Source: Micropterix aruncella
Taxonomy: Eukaryota > Arthropoda > Insecta > Lepidoptera > Micropterigidae
DNA: 64,000 nt
Assembly (NCBI GenBank): GCA_944548615.1
Contig: OX155957.1
Span: forward strand, 23,229,413 to 23,293,412
Direction of reading: 5' to 3'
Position 1 is the first letter of the stretch; each line of letters starts with the position of its first letter. Positions 31,755-45,628 of the stretch are shown here, piece after piece. The position numbers were made by a program, and so were the translations under genes. Under the pieces are notes generated by a model. The model was not told where the DNA came from and did not search any database. It worked only from the letters and a program-made list of their open reading frames with translations.

Positions 31755-32590
31755 TAGCCACACATTGAGGAGATGAGACGTAAACTCTTTGGTCGCTTTC
31801 ATGCAATAAAGAAACTCAAGAATTTTCTCCCCGAGGAAAGCAAAATCACAATCTGCCAATCTATTCTCCTCCCTCTCCTTGATTATTCAGATGTTGCCTT
31901 TCTCGACATCAAGGAAGATCTATCCACCAGGGTAGAAAGGCTGCAAAATGTCTGCATTCGATTCATTTATGACCTATGAAAGTTTGACCATATTAAGGAG
32001 TACAGACGGAGACTTCACTGGCTGACGACCCGAGAAAGGAGAGATACGAGAGTCCTAGGTTTGCTCTTCAGAATCCTGAAGGGGGCCGCTCCGAAATATC
32101 TTATAAGTAGGTTCAAACCTCTATCTTCTCACGGGCGCCCTCTGAGATCTGAAGACAACCTACTGCTCTCGATCCCTAATCACAGTAGTGATTTCTTCTC
32201 GCACTCTTTCTCTGTACGTGGAGCCCGTCTCTGGAATGCTTTACCCTCGCGTATAAGGATAGCACCTAGTTTGTATTGCTTCAAACGCAGGCTCAAAGAA
32301 CACTTGAACCCACGCTCATAAACTTTTACTTATTTTTCCCTATTTTTTCCTCCCTATTGCGTGCCTTGCGTCATTATAGGTTTATTGTTTGTTTTTTTTC
32401 TTAAATTTATTGTTTTGTTTCCCTGCTGAATTTAAATGATTAAAATTTAATTTATTAGTTTATTTTTACCGCATAACATGTTATTCCACTAGGTTAAGTT
32501 AGCTGTAAGATATTGCTTTTAGGCAATAAGCTCGCCGTTTTGTTAAAGCAAATAAAGCGTTTAATTATTATTATTATTATTATTATTAAT
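31755..32590 (+). pseudogene. LINE family C: RT C-terminal end, one in-frame stop
   Basis: From ATG 31773 the frame reads RRKLFGRFHAIKKLKNFLP, SILLPLLDYSDVAFLDI and VERLQNVCIRFIYDL, then TGA at 31977-31979 (a likely CGA-to-TGA change, since KFDHIKEYRRRLHWL follows in frame). It continues with LLFRILKGAAPKYLISRF and SHSFSVRGARLWNALPSRI to a stop at ~32321. The RT catalytic part is missing. The 3' UTR has the class 3 hairpin (TATTGC-TTTTA-GGCAATA, AAGCTCGCC, 32511-32536) and (ATT)n at 32562-32590. Confidence 0.85.
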
Positions 32591-32599
32591 TTAATATGA

Positions 32600-32973
32600 T
32601 AAGCTTTTGAGAAAAATACATACTACTTAGAATTAGTTGTGTCGAGATACCTATATTCTTGCGACAAATTTAATATATTCTTGCGACAATTTAATAATAT
32701 AAAATTATCAAATGCAACATATAGGTTTCATTAACCTACTTATTGCGACGTTTATTATCTTCTTTATAGAGCGTTTATTTATAAAAGAAATAATACAGGA
32801 AAATCTCGCGACAAGCTCATCATCATATAAAAATGTATTATGTAACAAAATGATGGGTTTAGTTTACTTCAAAATTTATTTCCTTTTTTTTAGAGAATTT
32901 TAATTAGGCTTGTTTTTGAAAATATTTTTTTACTTTTAATTTATTCATTTATATTTTAGTTTTCGCTAGACAA
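32600..32973. other. AT-rich sequence, nothing recognised
   Basis: No gene supported; the 63-codon frame at 32712-32903 is hydrophobic low complexity. Confidence 0.4.
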
Positions 32974-33195
32974 GTCGGTGGCATAGTGGTTAGGTCGCCT
33001 GACACATGGCTAGACGCACGGCTAGACACACGGCTCGATGGCATAGTGGTTAGGTCGCCTGATCTTACGAGTACATTGTAAGGTCCCGGGTTCGATTCCC
33101 GGCTGGGTCACCATTTTCCGTTGGGATCAAATTAACGGAATTGCATTTTCAATTCTGTCGATCGAATGCAATAACAAGACACACACTTACAAACA
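32974..33195 (+). mobile_element. tRNA-derived SINE with duplicated promoter half
   Basis: A box A-like TGGCATAGTGGTTAGG (33039-33054) and a box B GGTTCGATTCC (33089-33099) lie in a tRNA-like segment ending GGCTGGGTCACC, followed by an unrelated body. The 22 bases around box A also occur 60 bases upstream (32979-33000), within CTAGAC-rich sequence. Acceptor-stem pairing is poor, so this is a pol III SINE and not a tRNA gene. Confidence 0.75.
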
Positions 33196-33197
33196 TA

Positions 33198-33385
33198 TTT
33201 ATTTATTTATTTCCATAATTCAAGATACAAATTACAAAGAAAATCCTTATTCTAACAAAAAAAACAGTTTATAATAAGTGTATATATTATACCTAGCTTA
33301 GAAAGGAAATTCATCTTTTGACATGACGGTTTACCACCTCACTAGGTATGAACCTGTGTTGAGGTGGTACTAACATCGATGAATT
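33198..33385 (-). mobile_element. LINE 3' UTR remnant with class 1 hairpin (minus)
   Basis: Perfect stem ACCACCTC (33333-33340) / GAGGTGGT (33361-33368); minus-strand loop AACACAGGTTCATACCTAGT. The tail (TATTTATTTATTT on plus) abuts the SINE end. Confidence 0.7.
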
Positions 33386-33534
33386 CTTTTGAGACGAGAG
33401 GGCAAGTCTTATCTAATACTTGAGTATAATTTAAAATTTAAAGTTAAATTTAAAAACATCAATAAAATTATAAACTAAATTTATAACTAAATTTATAACT
33501 AAATATTACACGCACACATAGATATAAACACGTC

Positions 33535-33625
33535 ACAGTTGGGTTGGTTGTAAGAGATTGTCATATGACAATAAACCCGCCCATTGTAAAATTTCACAAT
33601 AAAGAGTATAAACAAACAAACAACA
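33535..33625 (+). mobile_element. LINE family C-like 3' end
   Basis: Hairpin ATTGTC-ATAT-GACAAT (33557-33572), then AAACCCGCC and AATAAAGAG with an (AAAC)n-like tail. The stem differs from the other family C copies but pairs perfectly. Confidence 0.65.
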
Positions 33626-33879
33626 AACATGTTTCTAAGTCCGTTCTTTTTATTTAATGCGTTATTGTTGCATGCCCGCTTGTCTGTTGATTTAGTCCAA
33701 TACTCGGCCTACTTAAAGCCACATTTGTACGACCAGCAGCAAAGAGCCTTGAGCCCAAATAGAAAATGGCATGATCAACAGTACGAGTGCACTTGCATTG
33801 CACTGACTTTGTGCACTTGCATCGCATACCATACCTGCATTTGTATTGCATACCTGCATTTTGTGTACTACATTGTGTC

Positions 33880-34193
33880 TACAAAATTTTGTTTATGTGC
33901 TTTTAGCCGTTGAGAATTCCCCTCGTCGGGAGCCAACCCTGGGCGCAGCAGCCATGTCATGGTGAAACTTAGAACGGGCTATCATAATCTAATGCGTATA
34001 CAGAATTTTGTGTCTGTGCTACTGACCGTTGGGGAGTTCCCTCGTTGGACGCCAACCCTGGGTGCAGCAGCCCTTTTACGGTGAAACAGAACAGGCTATC
34101 ATAATTGAATGCATATACTAAATTTCGTGTCTGTGATGTTGACCGCGGAGAAGTAGCCCCGCTGGAAGGCAATTCTGGGTGTATAATCAGGTT
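33880..34193 (+). repeat. Tandem repeat, ~116-bp unit, about 2.6 copies
   Basis: Units each contain GTGTCTGTG, a GACCG.TG.GGAG-type block, GCCAACCCTGGG.GCAGCAGCC, GGTGAAAC and GGCTATCATAAT. Starts are near 33890, 34008 and 34124. The 154-codon minus frame (33969-34433) is repeat-derived in its C-terminal half and is not taken as a gene. Confidence 0.75.
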
Positions 34194-34841
34194 TTGCTTA
34201 ACATAAACATGCATTGTGATAGGAACTTTACCAACATGTAAAATTTCGACCTTATGATGAAGTGTTTCTAATTCAGCTTGCAAAATTTGACCTAAACAAG
34301 TTAAATAAAAGCTTGTAAAAAGAAACAGAAGGCCATATTTATTAAGAGCAACTTTCTCAGATATATTTTTTTTATTCTTTTTCGATTCTTTTATATTTAA
34401 TACTATTTTTAACATGATATATGTATTAAGCATATCTAATCTAGAATGTTAATATTTGACTATTTCATTTTAATTCTTTAACTCTTTATCGCAATGTTTT
34501 TTTCCGTATAAATTATTATTTAACCTTCATCAGATCTTGTTGAAATTCCTTTTCCTATTTATTTTATTATGTTTTTGTGTTTTTTAAAAAATAGTATTTA
34601 AAGGTATGACAGCCTTATAGATTGATGAATAATGTCTTTATTAATATTATTAACAATATTAATTATTGATTATTATGAATAATAAACTTCTATAATATTA
34701 GATTACTTTCATAATTATTAGATTTCAAAATGATGGTATTTCACGTATGCACAAGCCATTACTTACCTGGTACGCGTGCCTTGGTACGGGCCTATGCCTA
34801 GTTAGGTGGCGTCGATTTAATAATAATTATACTCGGCTGCG
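34194..34841. other. AT-rich sequence, nothing recognised
   Basis: No feature supported. Confidence 0.45.
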
Positions 34842-35275
34842 GTGCTCTCTTTTTACACGACTGCCCAACCAAAAAGGAGTGTATTGTGTTCAGGGTTCAT
34901 CTATCTATGTTTTCCGTTTATTTATTCCTCCATAACGTGTAAAAGCGTCAACCGATTTAGAAGTATGTGGTATATTTAGAATTGTTACGTCATCTTGAGG
35001 TAGAATTGTTATGTCATAGGGTACCTTAACTGTCTAAATATTAGATAAATAGTTGTCTAAATTTCCTTATCCTTAAATGTCAATATAATAATATAAATAT
35101 TTATCGTGTTTCATGTCAAATGAAATGTCTGATTGAGTACATTCTGTAAATATATATGTATCTATATGCATAAATACATAAACCACAAATGTTTCATAAA
35201 AAACCGTAATAAAAATAATTATGAATAAGGTAGTTCATTTCTTGTACCGGCAGTAGTGTTTTTAATTCTTTTATT
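34842..35275 (+). repeat. Interspersed repeat family A, longest copy
   Basis: CTTTTTACACGACTGCCCAA, TGTGTTCAGGGTTCATCTAT, AATGTCTGATTGAGTACATT, AATACATAAACCACAAATG and the end CCGGCAGTAGTGTTTTTAAT join the partial copies at 960-1220 and 18660-18945. Confidence 0.7.
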
Positions 35276-35985
35276 ATATTTTCTTGTTTGCTCCTGTTTG
35301 GAATGAAGCATCTAATAGTGCTAATGTACTGCAGTTATTATTTTGCTTCCTTTAAATAAATGAAAAATTTAAAAAAACTACCCTGTCGAAATATGTGTCG
35401 TCGACGCATGACTTTGAGTGTAACAATGCTGCGACTGCATTGATAGCCGAATCATATTTGGGCAAATCAAATTAATGAGCATGATAGTTACGTCGTTCGC
35501 AGCAATGTTAAACGATGCATTCCCGCATCGTATCTTAATCCTCATCCGAAATTCTTTAACCAACTTCCGCCGGAGCAGAAACGGGGTTATGAAATTTCCG
35601 CGACTTTTTTAATTTAGCCGTAGCAAACTTATAATCAGCGGAAAAGTGGAAGATGCTGCAATATTCGAGCCAGCTCAAGTTCAACTTTCGCGGGGCATTC
35701 CTTTAATAAAGGCAGGTTTCCTCGTTTTTAATCATTATAATGAAAAAAAGGCTCGCATATTGCTCCTGCGTATTGAAAATTCTCCAGACAAAGAGGATTG
35801 TTGGCAACTTTGGCGCGGCGAGCGGTGGACTGCGGTTTCGCATGTTGCAAGAGAGTTTGTGGCAAAGTAACTCGCATGTACAGAGAGCAAATTACATACA
35901 GCTATGCCGTTAATAGAGTTTCCTAACTTGATTCTTAACTTATTTCTTAACTTAATAACTTGTTATAGTTGGGGAGCCAGCGACA
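35276..35985. other. Unassigned sequence with a moderately GC-rich part
   Basis: 35380-35880 looks single-copy here. A 74-codon frame (35646-35870) begins with GTG only and matches nothing I recognise. Confidence 0.4.
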
Positions 35986-35989
35986 AAAA

Positions 35990-36335
35990 AATGCATGTAT
36001 TGTTTAATGTGCCGTACCACCGTACAAATATTTTTGTAGACAGGCCAGTGGGAAGGGATATAGCTTTTCTTAATTCCTTACCCACAGAAATAGATATCTT
36101 TTGTATATCCCTTTGGCAGCTAAAAAGGCAACTTCCTGCTATCTCATGTTTGTCATAATCTGTCTTTTATTTAGTTTTATATTTTCATGTTTTTTTCTTG
36201 TTCAATATTAGCATTAATTTAGTTATGAAGTCATTTATTTTTAGACTTACACTCTAGCTTTAATATTCAAGGGCGAATTGGATTCATCTGTAATGCCCTT
36301 GAATACTATTTGAAACTAATAAATAAATATGATGT
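35990..36335 (+). pseudogene. CR1/jockey-like LINE: last ORF2 codons, hairpin and tail
   Basis: Reads LFNVPYHRTNIFVDRPVGRD and IAFLNSLPTEIDIFCISLWQ, then LKRQL, to a stop at 36158. This is the usual end of CR1/jockey ORF2 proteins. The 3' UTR has the class 2 hairpin with a perfect 10-bp stem, ATTCAAGGGC (36265-36274) / GCCCTTGAAT (36295-36304), and an AATAAATAAATA tail at 36320-36331. Confidence 0.8.
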
Positions 36336-36381
36336 ATTGTAAAAGCTTATACTTTCGTATCAGACAGTATTTTGAACATAT

Positions 36382-36870
36382 AATGCCGGGGTAGAGTCAG
36401 CAGGCCAGATTCCGAGACACCTGGCGCTGGCGTACTAGGAAATGTGTGATTTGATTAGTATCCCTAAAGTGTTTTGGAAAAACTGAAAAGCTGAAAATTA
36501 GTAAACATTCGATGCAATGATGAACTCAAAACAAACGATCATGACTGCTTAACAATAGAATGTGTGACGTCAGAGTTCTCCATAAAAATACGCCGGTACG
36601 TAATTGTCGGTAACTATTACGCATCAGTTTAATGTGTTGCGCAATATGATTGACTTCATTTTTGTGACATGTATGGAGTAATGCTGACGCCACACATTCT
36701 ATTGTTAAGCAGTCTGACCATTTGTTTCAAGTTCTGTATTGCATCCACTGTCTACTGATGAATTTTCAGCTTTTACAAAACGCTTTAGGGTATTAATTAA
36801 AATTACACCTTTCCTGGGACGCCAGCGCCAGGTGTTCCGGAGTCTGGCCTGCTGACTCTACCCCTGCATT
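36382..36870. mobile_element. Foldback (MITE-like) element, ~489 bp
   Basis: Ends are inverted copies: AATGCCGGGGTAGAGTCAGC at the left, CTACCCCTGCATT at the right. GGCCAGA, CACCTGGCGCTGGCG and ACTGCTTAACAATAGAATGT are mirrored as TCTGGCC, CGCCAGCGCCAGGTG and ACATTCTATTGTTAAGCAGT. Arms cover ~190 bases each. No coding. A TA flank is possible on both sides. Confidence 0.8.
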
Positions 36871-37684
36871 CTATGGCCAAAATACTGACTGATCTGAAAG
36901 CTTTTACAAAACCCTTGCACTTTTTTATCGCTGCCTCTTGGACTATTAACTAGAGTTTCTAACCGAGACACAGACACACACATGATTGAGATCGAAATGA
37001 AGATGTCTGTAACCTACAGTCGTTTACAGTTGGGGTCGGAGGTTCCGATTCGGTGGAACACCTAGGGCGGAACTGGGCGATTTGCTTATCGTGCGGCGTT
37101 TTAATCTAATACTAAACGACTTGCACTCCGTCGAATAATTAGAGAAGTCTGTAAACGTACGTTTCCTAGGCATCGGGGTAGTTGCCGGCATGTCGCCGTT
37201 TATCTTTAATTATGGTTCTTCAATATTATGGTTCTACACTAAAGCCGGGATAGAGTAGGTACTCACCGCGAGAAAGAAATGAGCTAAAGAGAATGAACTT
37301 GAATTTGTGACGAGACTGTTGGATGGAGAAATCCGTACAAATCGGGCAGTAACTGCTAACCGAATTTCACGAGATGGCCATGGACCGCACGTTAAAATAG
37401 GGCGTATTTGACTCTGGATTATGTTGTCCACAAAGCCTTTAGGTTTACTCCATGGTAGATAAAATGGCGTGTCGCTATAACTGCCGAGTGTAGCGGGTTC
37501 ACCACGTTCTTATGAACAACAAATAAACATAAATGATCTCGCATATATTACCAGACTGGAGGATAGAGAAATCTGTCCAAGACTAGTAGTAAGGGCGCGA
37601 GGTCGGTCCGCTGTGTTCGCTTCCTACTGTCCGCGATGAGGCATTTTATTCTGGTTGGTGTAGTTTCACTGTGGGTTGTATTGC
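36871..37684. other. Unassigned; 37020-37205 resembles family E
   Basis: GGTCGGAGGTTCCGATTCGG, GTGCGGCGTTTTAATC and GTTTCCTAGGCATCGGGGTA look like a strongly diverged family E segment. Nothing else recognised. Confidence 0.4.
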
Positions 37685-38362
37685 CTGTAAAGTCTTAGGT
37701 AGCGAATGGTTTCGTGCAGCTTTAGCCACAAGATCCACTTTGTTCTCGGATCGGCTCAACTCACAATTCAGATCCTATTCAGAAGCCTCCTCGTGCGGAA
37801 GCTTATCCCGGGCAAGACTCTCACATCTCAGGCCTCAAAGCTGGTGGGCCTGTTTCTCCTGGCGGGATTACTTCCTCGCGCTACTGGACGGTTTGCGCAC
37901 CGTTCGGAGAAGCCAATAGGTTGTGCACTCTGACTAACTGCTGAAGGAGTCTGGAGGCTATGGAAATATACTGTCTCCTAAGCAGCTGGGGTGAATGTTG
38001 ACGCGATAAATTCTAATTGAATTACCGCTGTAATACAATAGGTAGAGGCCGTGTAAGCGAGTTCGAACCCGTAACTAGTCGGGCGGATGGAGGTAACCTG
38101 CAGGCTAACTCCAGACAGAGATATCCTAGCAAAAGTGGTAGTTAGGGGGCGAGGCTGCCCGCTGGTTACCTTTCCCGGTGCCTTGCCGCAAGGCGTTGGT
38201 CTCTAACGGGTTGTTGGTGAGCTTGACAGTAGATTGTACTGTTTGAAGTTGTTGTCTTTAAGTTTTTTACGCTCATTCCACGGCTGAAAGAACGATCCAT
38301 ATCGTTATACCAGCCTGGGGTGACAAGTTCGCCCGCCGTAGTCGACACCGCTCTAATGCCTG
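37685..38362 (-). repeat. GC-rich repeat family E, copy 3
   Basis: About 680 bases. The minus strand begins GTGTCGACTACGGCGGGCGA. It shares GGACGGTTTGCGCACCG, AGACAGAGATATCCT and AAAGAACGATCCATATCGTT with copy 2. Confidence 0.75.
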
Positions 38363-39034
38363 TAAAGTATTTTACCTTCAATCCATGGGAGGCAGGATTG
38401 GAGTTCGATGTCGTAGAAATAGGGGTTGGCGGATTGTAACTGATGCACCTCGTCTAGTCCGACTATTCACCAATTTCGAGTATAAAATACAAAGCGAACT
38501 AAAATTTGTAAATTACAGCGTCAAAATTGTTTTCGGCCGCAAGCTCAGTTCAAGGGACGTGACCCGGTTTGGAAACTGTTATCTGCTAATTGTTCGGATG
38601 CCACATTTCACGAGGCGGCCGCGGACGTCACGTTGACGGGGAGCGGCGCGGCTGGCCGTGGATCGCCGTGGCGCGACGCGGACCGCTGTATGACAGGCGT
38701 GTAAGCGCGTCATCTGTATGCAAGTCCCCCGGGTGAAATAATACCGGGATAACATGACCCATTAATTAGCAGTCCTGGAAACGGGAGAGAGTCATCTCGA
38801 TTAATGGATTTCCCCAAAGCCGCACGCGCGCCTGCTCTATACTCTGCATATATTCAAGCGAGGCCTTGCTGTGACGCAACCCCCGTAATACTGTAATATT
38901 CATGCACTTAAAGGCGATGTATGTGCATGATAATTTTCAGACTGAACCAGATGACAATATAAAATGTATAAAATACAAGTTTATACCTCCCGAATCACCG
39001 TCATCACCATTCTGCTAATGGGTGTTAATGGATT
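38363..39034. other. Unassigned GC-richer single-copy sequence
   Basis: 38590-38720 is GC-rich with many CpG. An ATG-started frame (38385-38636, 83 codons) is not recognised. It could be a regulatory or untranslated part of a host gene; no direct evidence. Confidence 0.35.
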
Positions 39035-39190
39035 CTGTGCAGTTGGGCCACTATAACCTGCTTCGTTTTTGGATCGGCTCCTCACAGATCAGCAGCTATC
39101 CGGTAGCCTCCAAGTAGAAGTTTGAGCCCGGTAAGGGCTCTGTTTCAACTGTAACTGATTGTTTCCCTGGAAATCGGCCTTCCGTGCTCG
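39035..39190 (-). repeat. Family E, terminal fragment
   Basis: GTGCAGTTGGGCCACTATAA, TTTTGGATCGGCTCCTCACA and GCTATCCGGTAGCCTCC match the 37700-37800 part of copy 3. Confidence 0.6.
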
Positions 39191-39282
39191 GGCCAGGGTA
39201 TTATTCTTTTTAACCTTTAGTAAAATTGTATAGCATGGATAAAGTGTAATTTTAGGCTTTCTAATTATCTCGTACTAATTCC

Positions 39283-39460
39283 TTGATAGGTTTCCTGCTG
39301 GATTTCCGCGGGGGGGGGGAGGGGAGGGCGGGGTGTAAGAATGGAGGTGTAGTTAGGGGGAGGGAAGTGAGTTGGAGTAGAGGGGTAGAGATAGGGGTGG
39401 TTGAGGGGAGAATGGGGAGAGAGAGAGAGAGGGTTGGGGGGGGGGGGGGGGGTGGAGAGG
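39283..39460. repeat. G-rich low-complexity tract
   Basis: G runs up to ~15 (39435-39452) within purine-rich sequence immediately before the assembly gap. Frames through it are artefacts. Confidence 0.8.
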
Positions 39461-39503
39461 GAGTATAGTTACTAAATAGGCCGAATTGGTGCGAAACTTT
39501 TTT

Positions 39504-39703
39504 NNNNNNNNNNNNNNNNNNNNNNNNNNNNNNNNNNNNNNNNNNNNNNNNNNNNNNNNNNNNNNNNNNNNNNNNNNNNNNNNNNNNNNNNNNNNNNNNN
39601 NNNNNNNNNNNNNNNNNNNNNNNNNNNNNNNNNNNNNNNNNNNNNNNNNNNNNNNNNNNNNNNNNNNNNNNNNNNNNNNNNNNNNNNNNNNNNNNNNNNN
39701 NNN
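39504..39703. other. Assembly gap of 200 N
   Basis: Exactly 200 unknown bases; the true length is probably unknown since both sides are low complexity or tandem repeat. Confidence 0.99.
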
Positions 39704-40045
39704 AATTTAACCGAAATTCCGAATTTCAAATGTCAAAATGTCAAGTGCGAAATTCGAACTTGAATGTTAAATTCGTAATTCGAAGTAGAATGTCAAGTTC
39801 GAAATTCGAAGTAAAATGTCAAGTTCGAAATTCGAAGTAGAATTTCAAGTTCGAAATTCGTAGTAGAATGTCAAGTTCGAAATTCGAAGTAAAATGTCAA
39901 GTTCGAAATTCGAAGTAGAATTTCAAGTTTGAAATTCGTAGTAGAATGTTAAGTTCGAAATTCAAAGCACAAATTCAAGTTTGAAATTCGAAGTACAATC
40001 TCAAATTCGAAATTCGAAGTAGCATTTCAAGTTTAAAAACTGACA
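39704..40045 (+). repeat. 26-bp minisatellite with TTCGAAATTCGAA core
   Basis: About 12 imperfect units of the type GTCAAGTTCGAAATTCG + AAGTAGAAT. The array starts at the edge of the gap and is probably collapsed in the assembly. Confidence 0.9.
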
Positions 40046-40538
40046 CATTAAAAAAAAAACTGTCTTTACCTACAGCGTTACAAAATCAGTCAGCGAGTCA
40101 GGGATGCGCGTAACTATGTTATAAGTAGGTTTATTATTATTACTACAAAATTTTTGGCTAAAAACCACAATTATCTTTTTGCAACAAAAACAACCCCCTC
40201 CAACCAAAGTATAATTTACGTCATACATACTACGAAAACCCAAATTAAATTTTGTCGCTTTATGAATGAATTTAGTAAACCGATGGTTCAACTTATATTT
40301 GTACTTCAGGTTTCATATATAAATCGGCCCTAAATCGATTTTCAAATTCAATATTCAAGTTTGATATTTGATTTCAAAATAATATTCTGATTCCGACAGT
40401 TCTGATAAAACTTTAAAGTTCTGATAAAACATAATTATTGTTCGAATTACACTAAAATCAAAATATTAAATTAGGTATGCATTTACCTGTGAGCATTACC
40501 TTTTGATGTAGTTTTGTTTACCTACACTGTTTACTCAC
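40046..40538. other. Unassigned; one minus-strand frame
   Basis: A 73-codon minus frame (40070-40291, no ATG before the first codon shown, contains CFCCKK) lies downstream of the putative small gene at 40539-40840 and could be a further exon. No splice sites tie it in, so it is left unassigned. Confidence 0.3.
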
Positions 40539-40840
40539 CTCGTCTGTTAATTTACATCTTCAGAATTAGTGTTGTTTCGTATTCGCCTAAAATGAAAACA
40601 GTAATAACGTCAGTTTATAAAATAAAAGAAGTAATTTATTTTATGTGTTGATTAGTTAAATTGTTGCACGAATCCTATTCGTGTGGTCACCCCAATTTGA
40701 CGTCAGGCAAAGAGCATCAGAGTAGACAAATGGTAATAATATACACGTAATAATACACTAATACACGTTACTTACCTTAATAATCTATTTTTCTCTAATA
40801 TACTGCGATTAAGTTTTAAAATTTTTGAGTTTCTGGCCAT
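40539..40840 (-). CDS. Putative small two-exon ORF behind a canonical promoter
   Basis: Minus strand. The ATG at 40840 is in good insect context (ACAAAATGGCC). The first coding exon (40840-40776) encodes MARNSKILKLNRSILEKN plus 3.7 codons and ends at AG|GTAAGT. An acceptor TTCATTTTAG|G at 40586 opens a second exon (40586-40539) ending at GAG|GTGAGT. Joined in phase, the frame gives 34 residues, basic and Asn/Arg-rich, then TAA 8 bases before the second donor. It may be a real short peptide, a transcript leader, or the 5' end of a decayed gene or transposon. No family is recognised. The support comes from the promoter and the three strong splice signals, not from the protein. Confidence 0.4.
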
Positions 40841-40965
40841 TTTGTTTTTAATTAACGTAATTTTTTCGTTCGGAGCGCAGCGTCAGCATCCACCCGTGAC
40901 AGTGGTCGCAGTCGTACTGAGTGTCGTCGCCGGCGAGGCCCGCTTTATAACTCGCGTACCAATTT
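40841..40965 (-). promoter_or_regulatory. Core promoter: TATA box, TCAGT initiator, DPE-like element
   Basis: On the minus strand TATAAA begins at 40949, an arthropod initiator TCAGT has its A at 40918 (31 bases downstream) and GGATG, fitting the DPE consensus RGWYV, falls at +28 to +32 (40891-40887). A 77-base leader leads to the ATG at 40840. The region is GC-rich in an AT-rich surrounding. Such spacing of three elements is unlikely by chance. Confidence 0.6.
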
Positions 40966-45427
<4,462 letters not shown>

Positions 45428-45628
45428 AGTCCCCTAACGCCGGACAGCACCTAGCGTCGGACACTAATAGTATCTTGTGAAGTCGTGGCGCGATCGATAC
45501 AAAGACGTAGGAAAATGAATAGCATACGTTTCCCCGCACCCTTTCCACCCATCTTTGTATCGATCGCGACGCGACTTGTCGAGATACTATTAGTGTCCGA
45601 TGCTAGGTGCCGTCCGGCGATAGGGACT
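45428..45628. mobile_element. Foldback MITE, 201 bp
   Basis: Imperfect inverted arms of ~75-80 bases: AGTCCCCTAACGCCGGACAG and GTCGGACACTAATAGTATCT at the left, mirrored by AGATACTATTAGTGTCCGA and GTCCGGCGATAGGGACT at the right. Non-coding. Confidence 0.85.

Noticed and set aside
32974..33112. Functional tRNA gene
   Set aside because: Box A and B are good, but the acceptor stem does not pair and a non-tRNA body follows, so it is a SINE.
33969..34433. 154-codon minus frame
   Set aside because: Its C-terminal half is the 116-bp tandem repeat read backwards and the rest has no recognisable feature.
39472..39729. Frames across 39472-39729
   Set aside because: They run through the 200-N gap.
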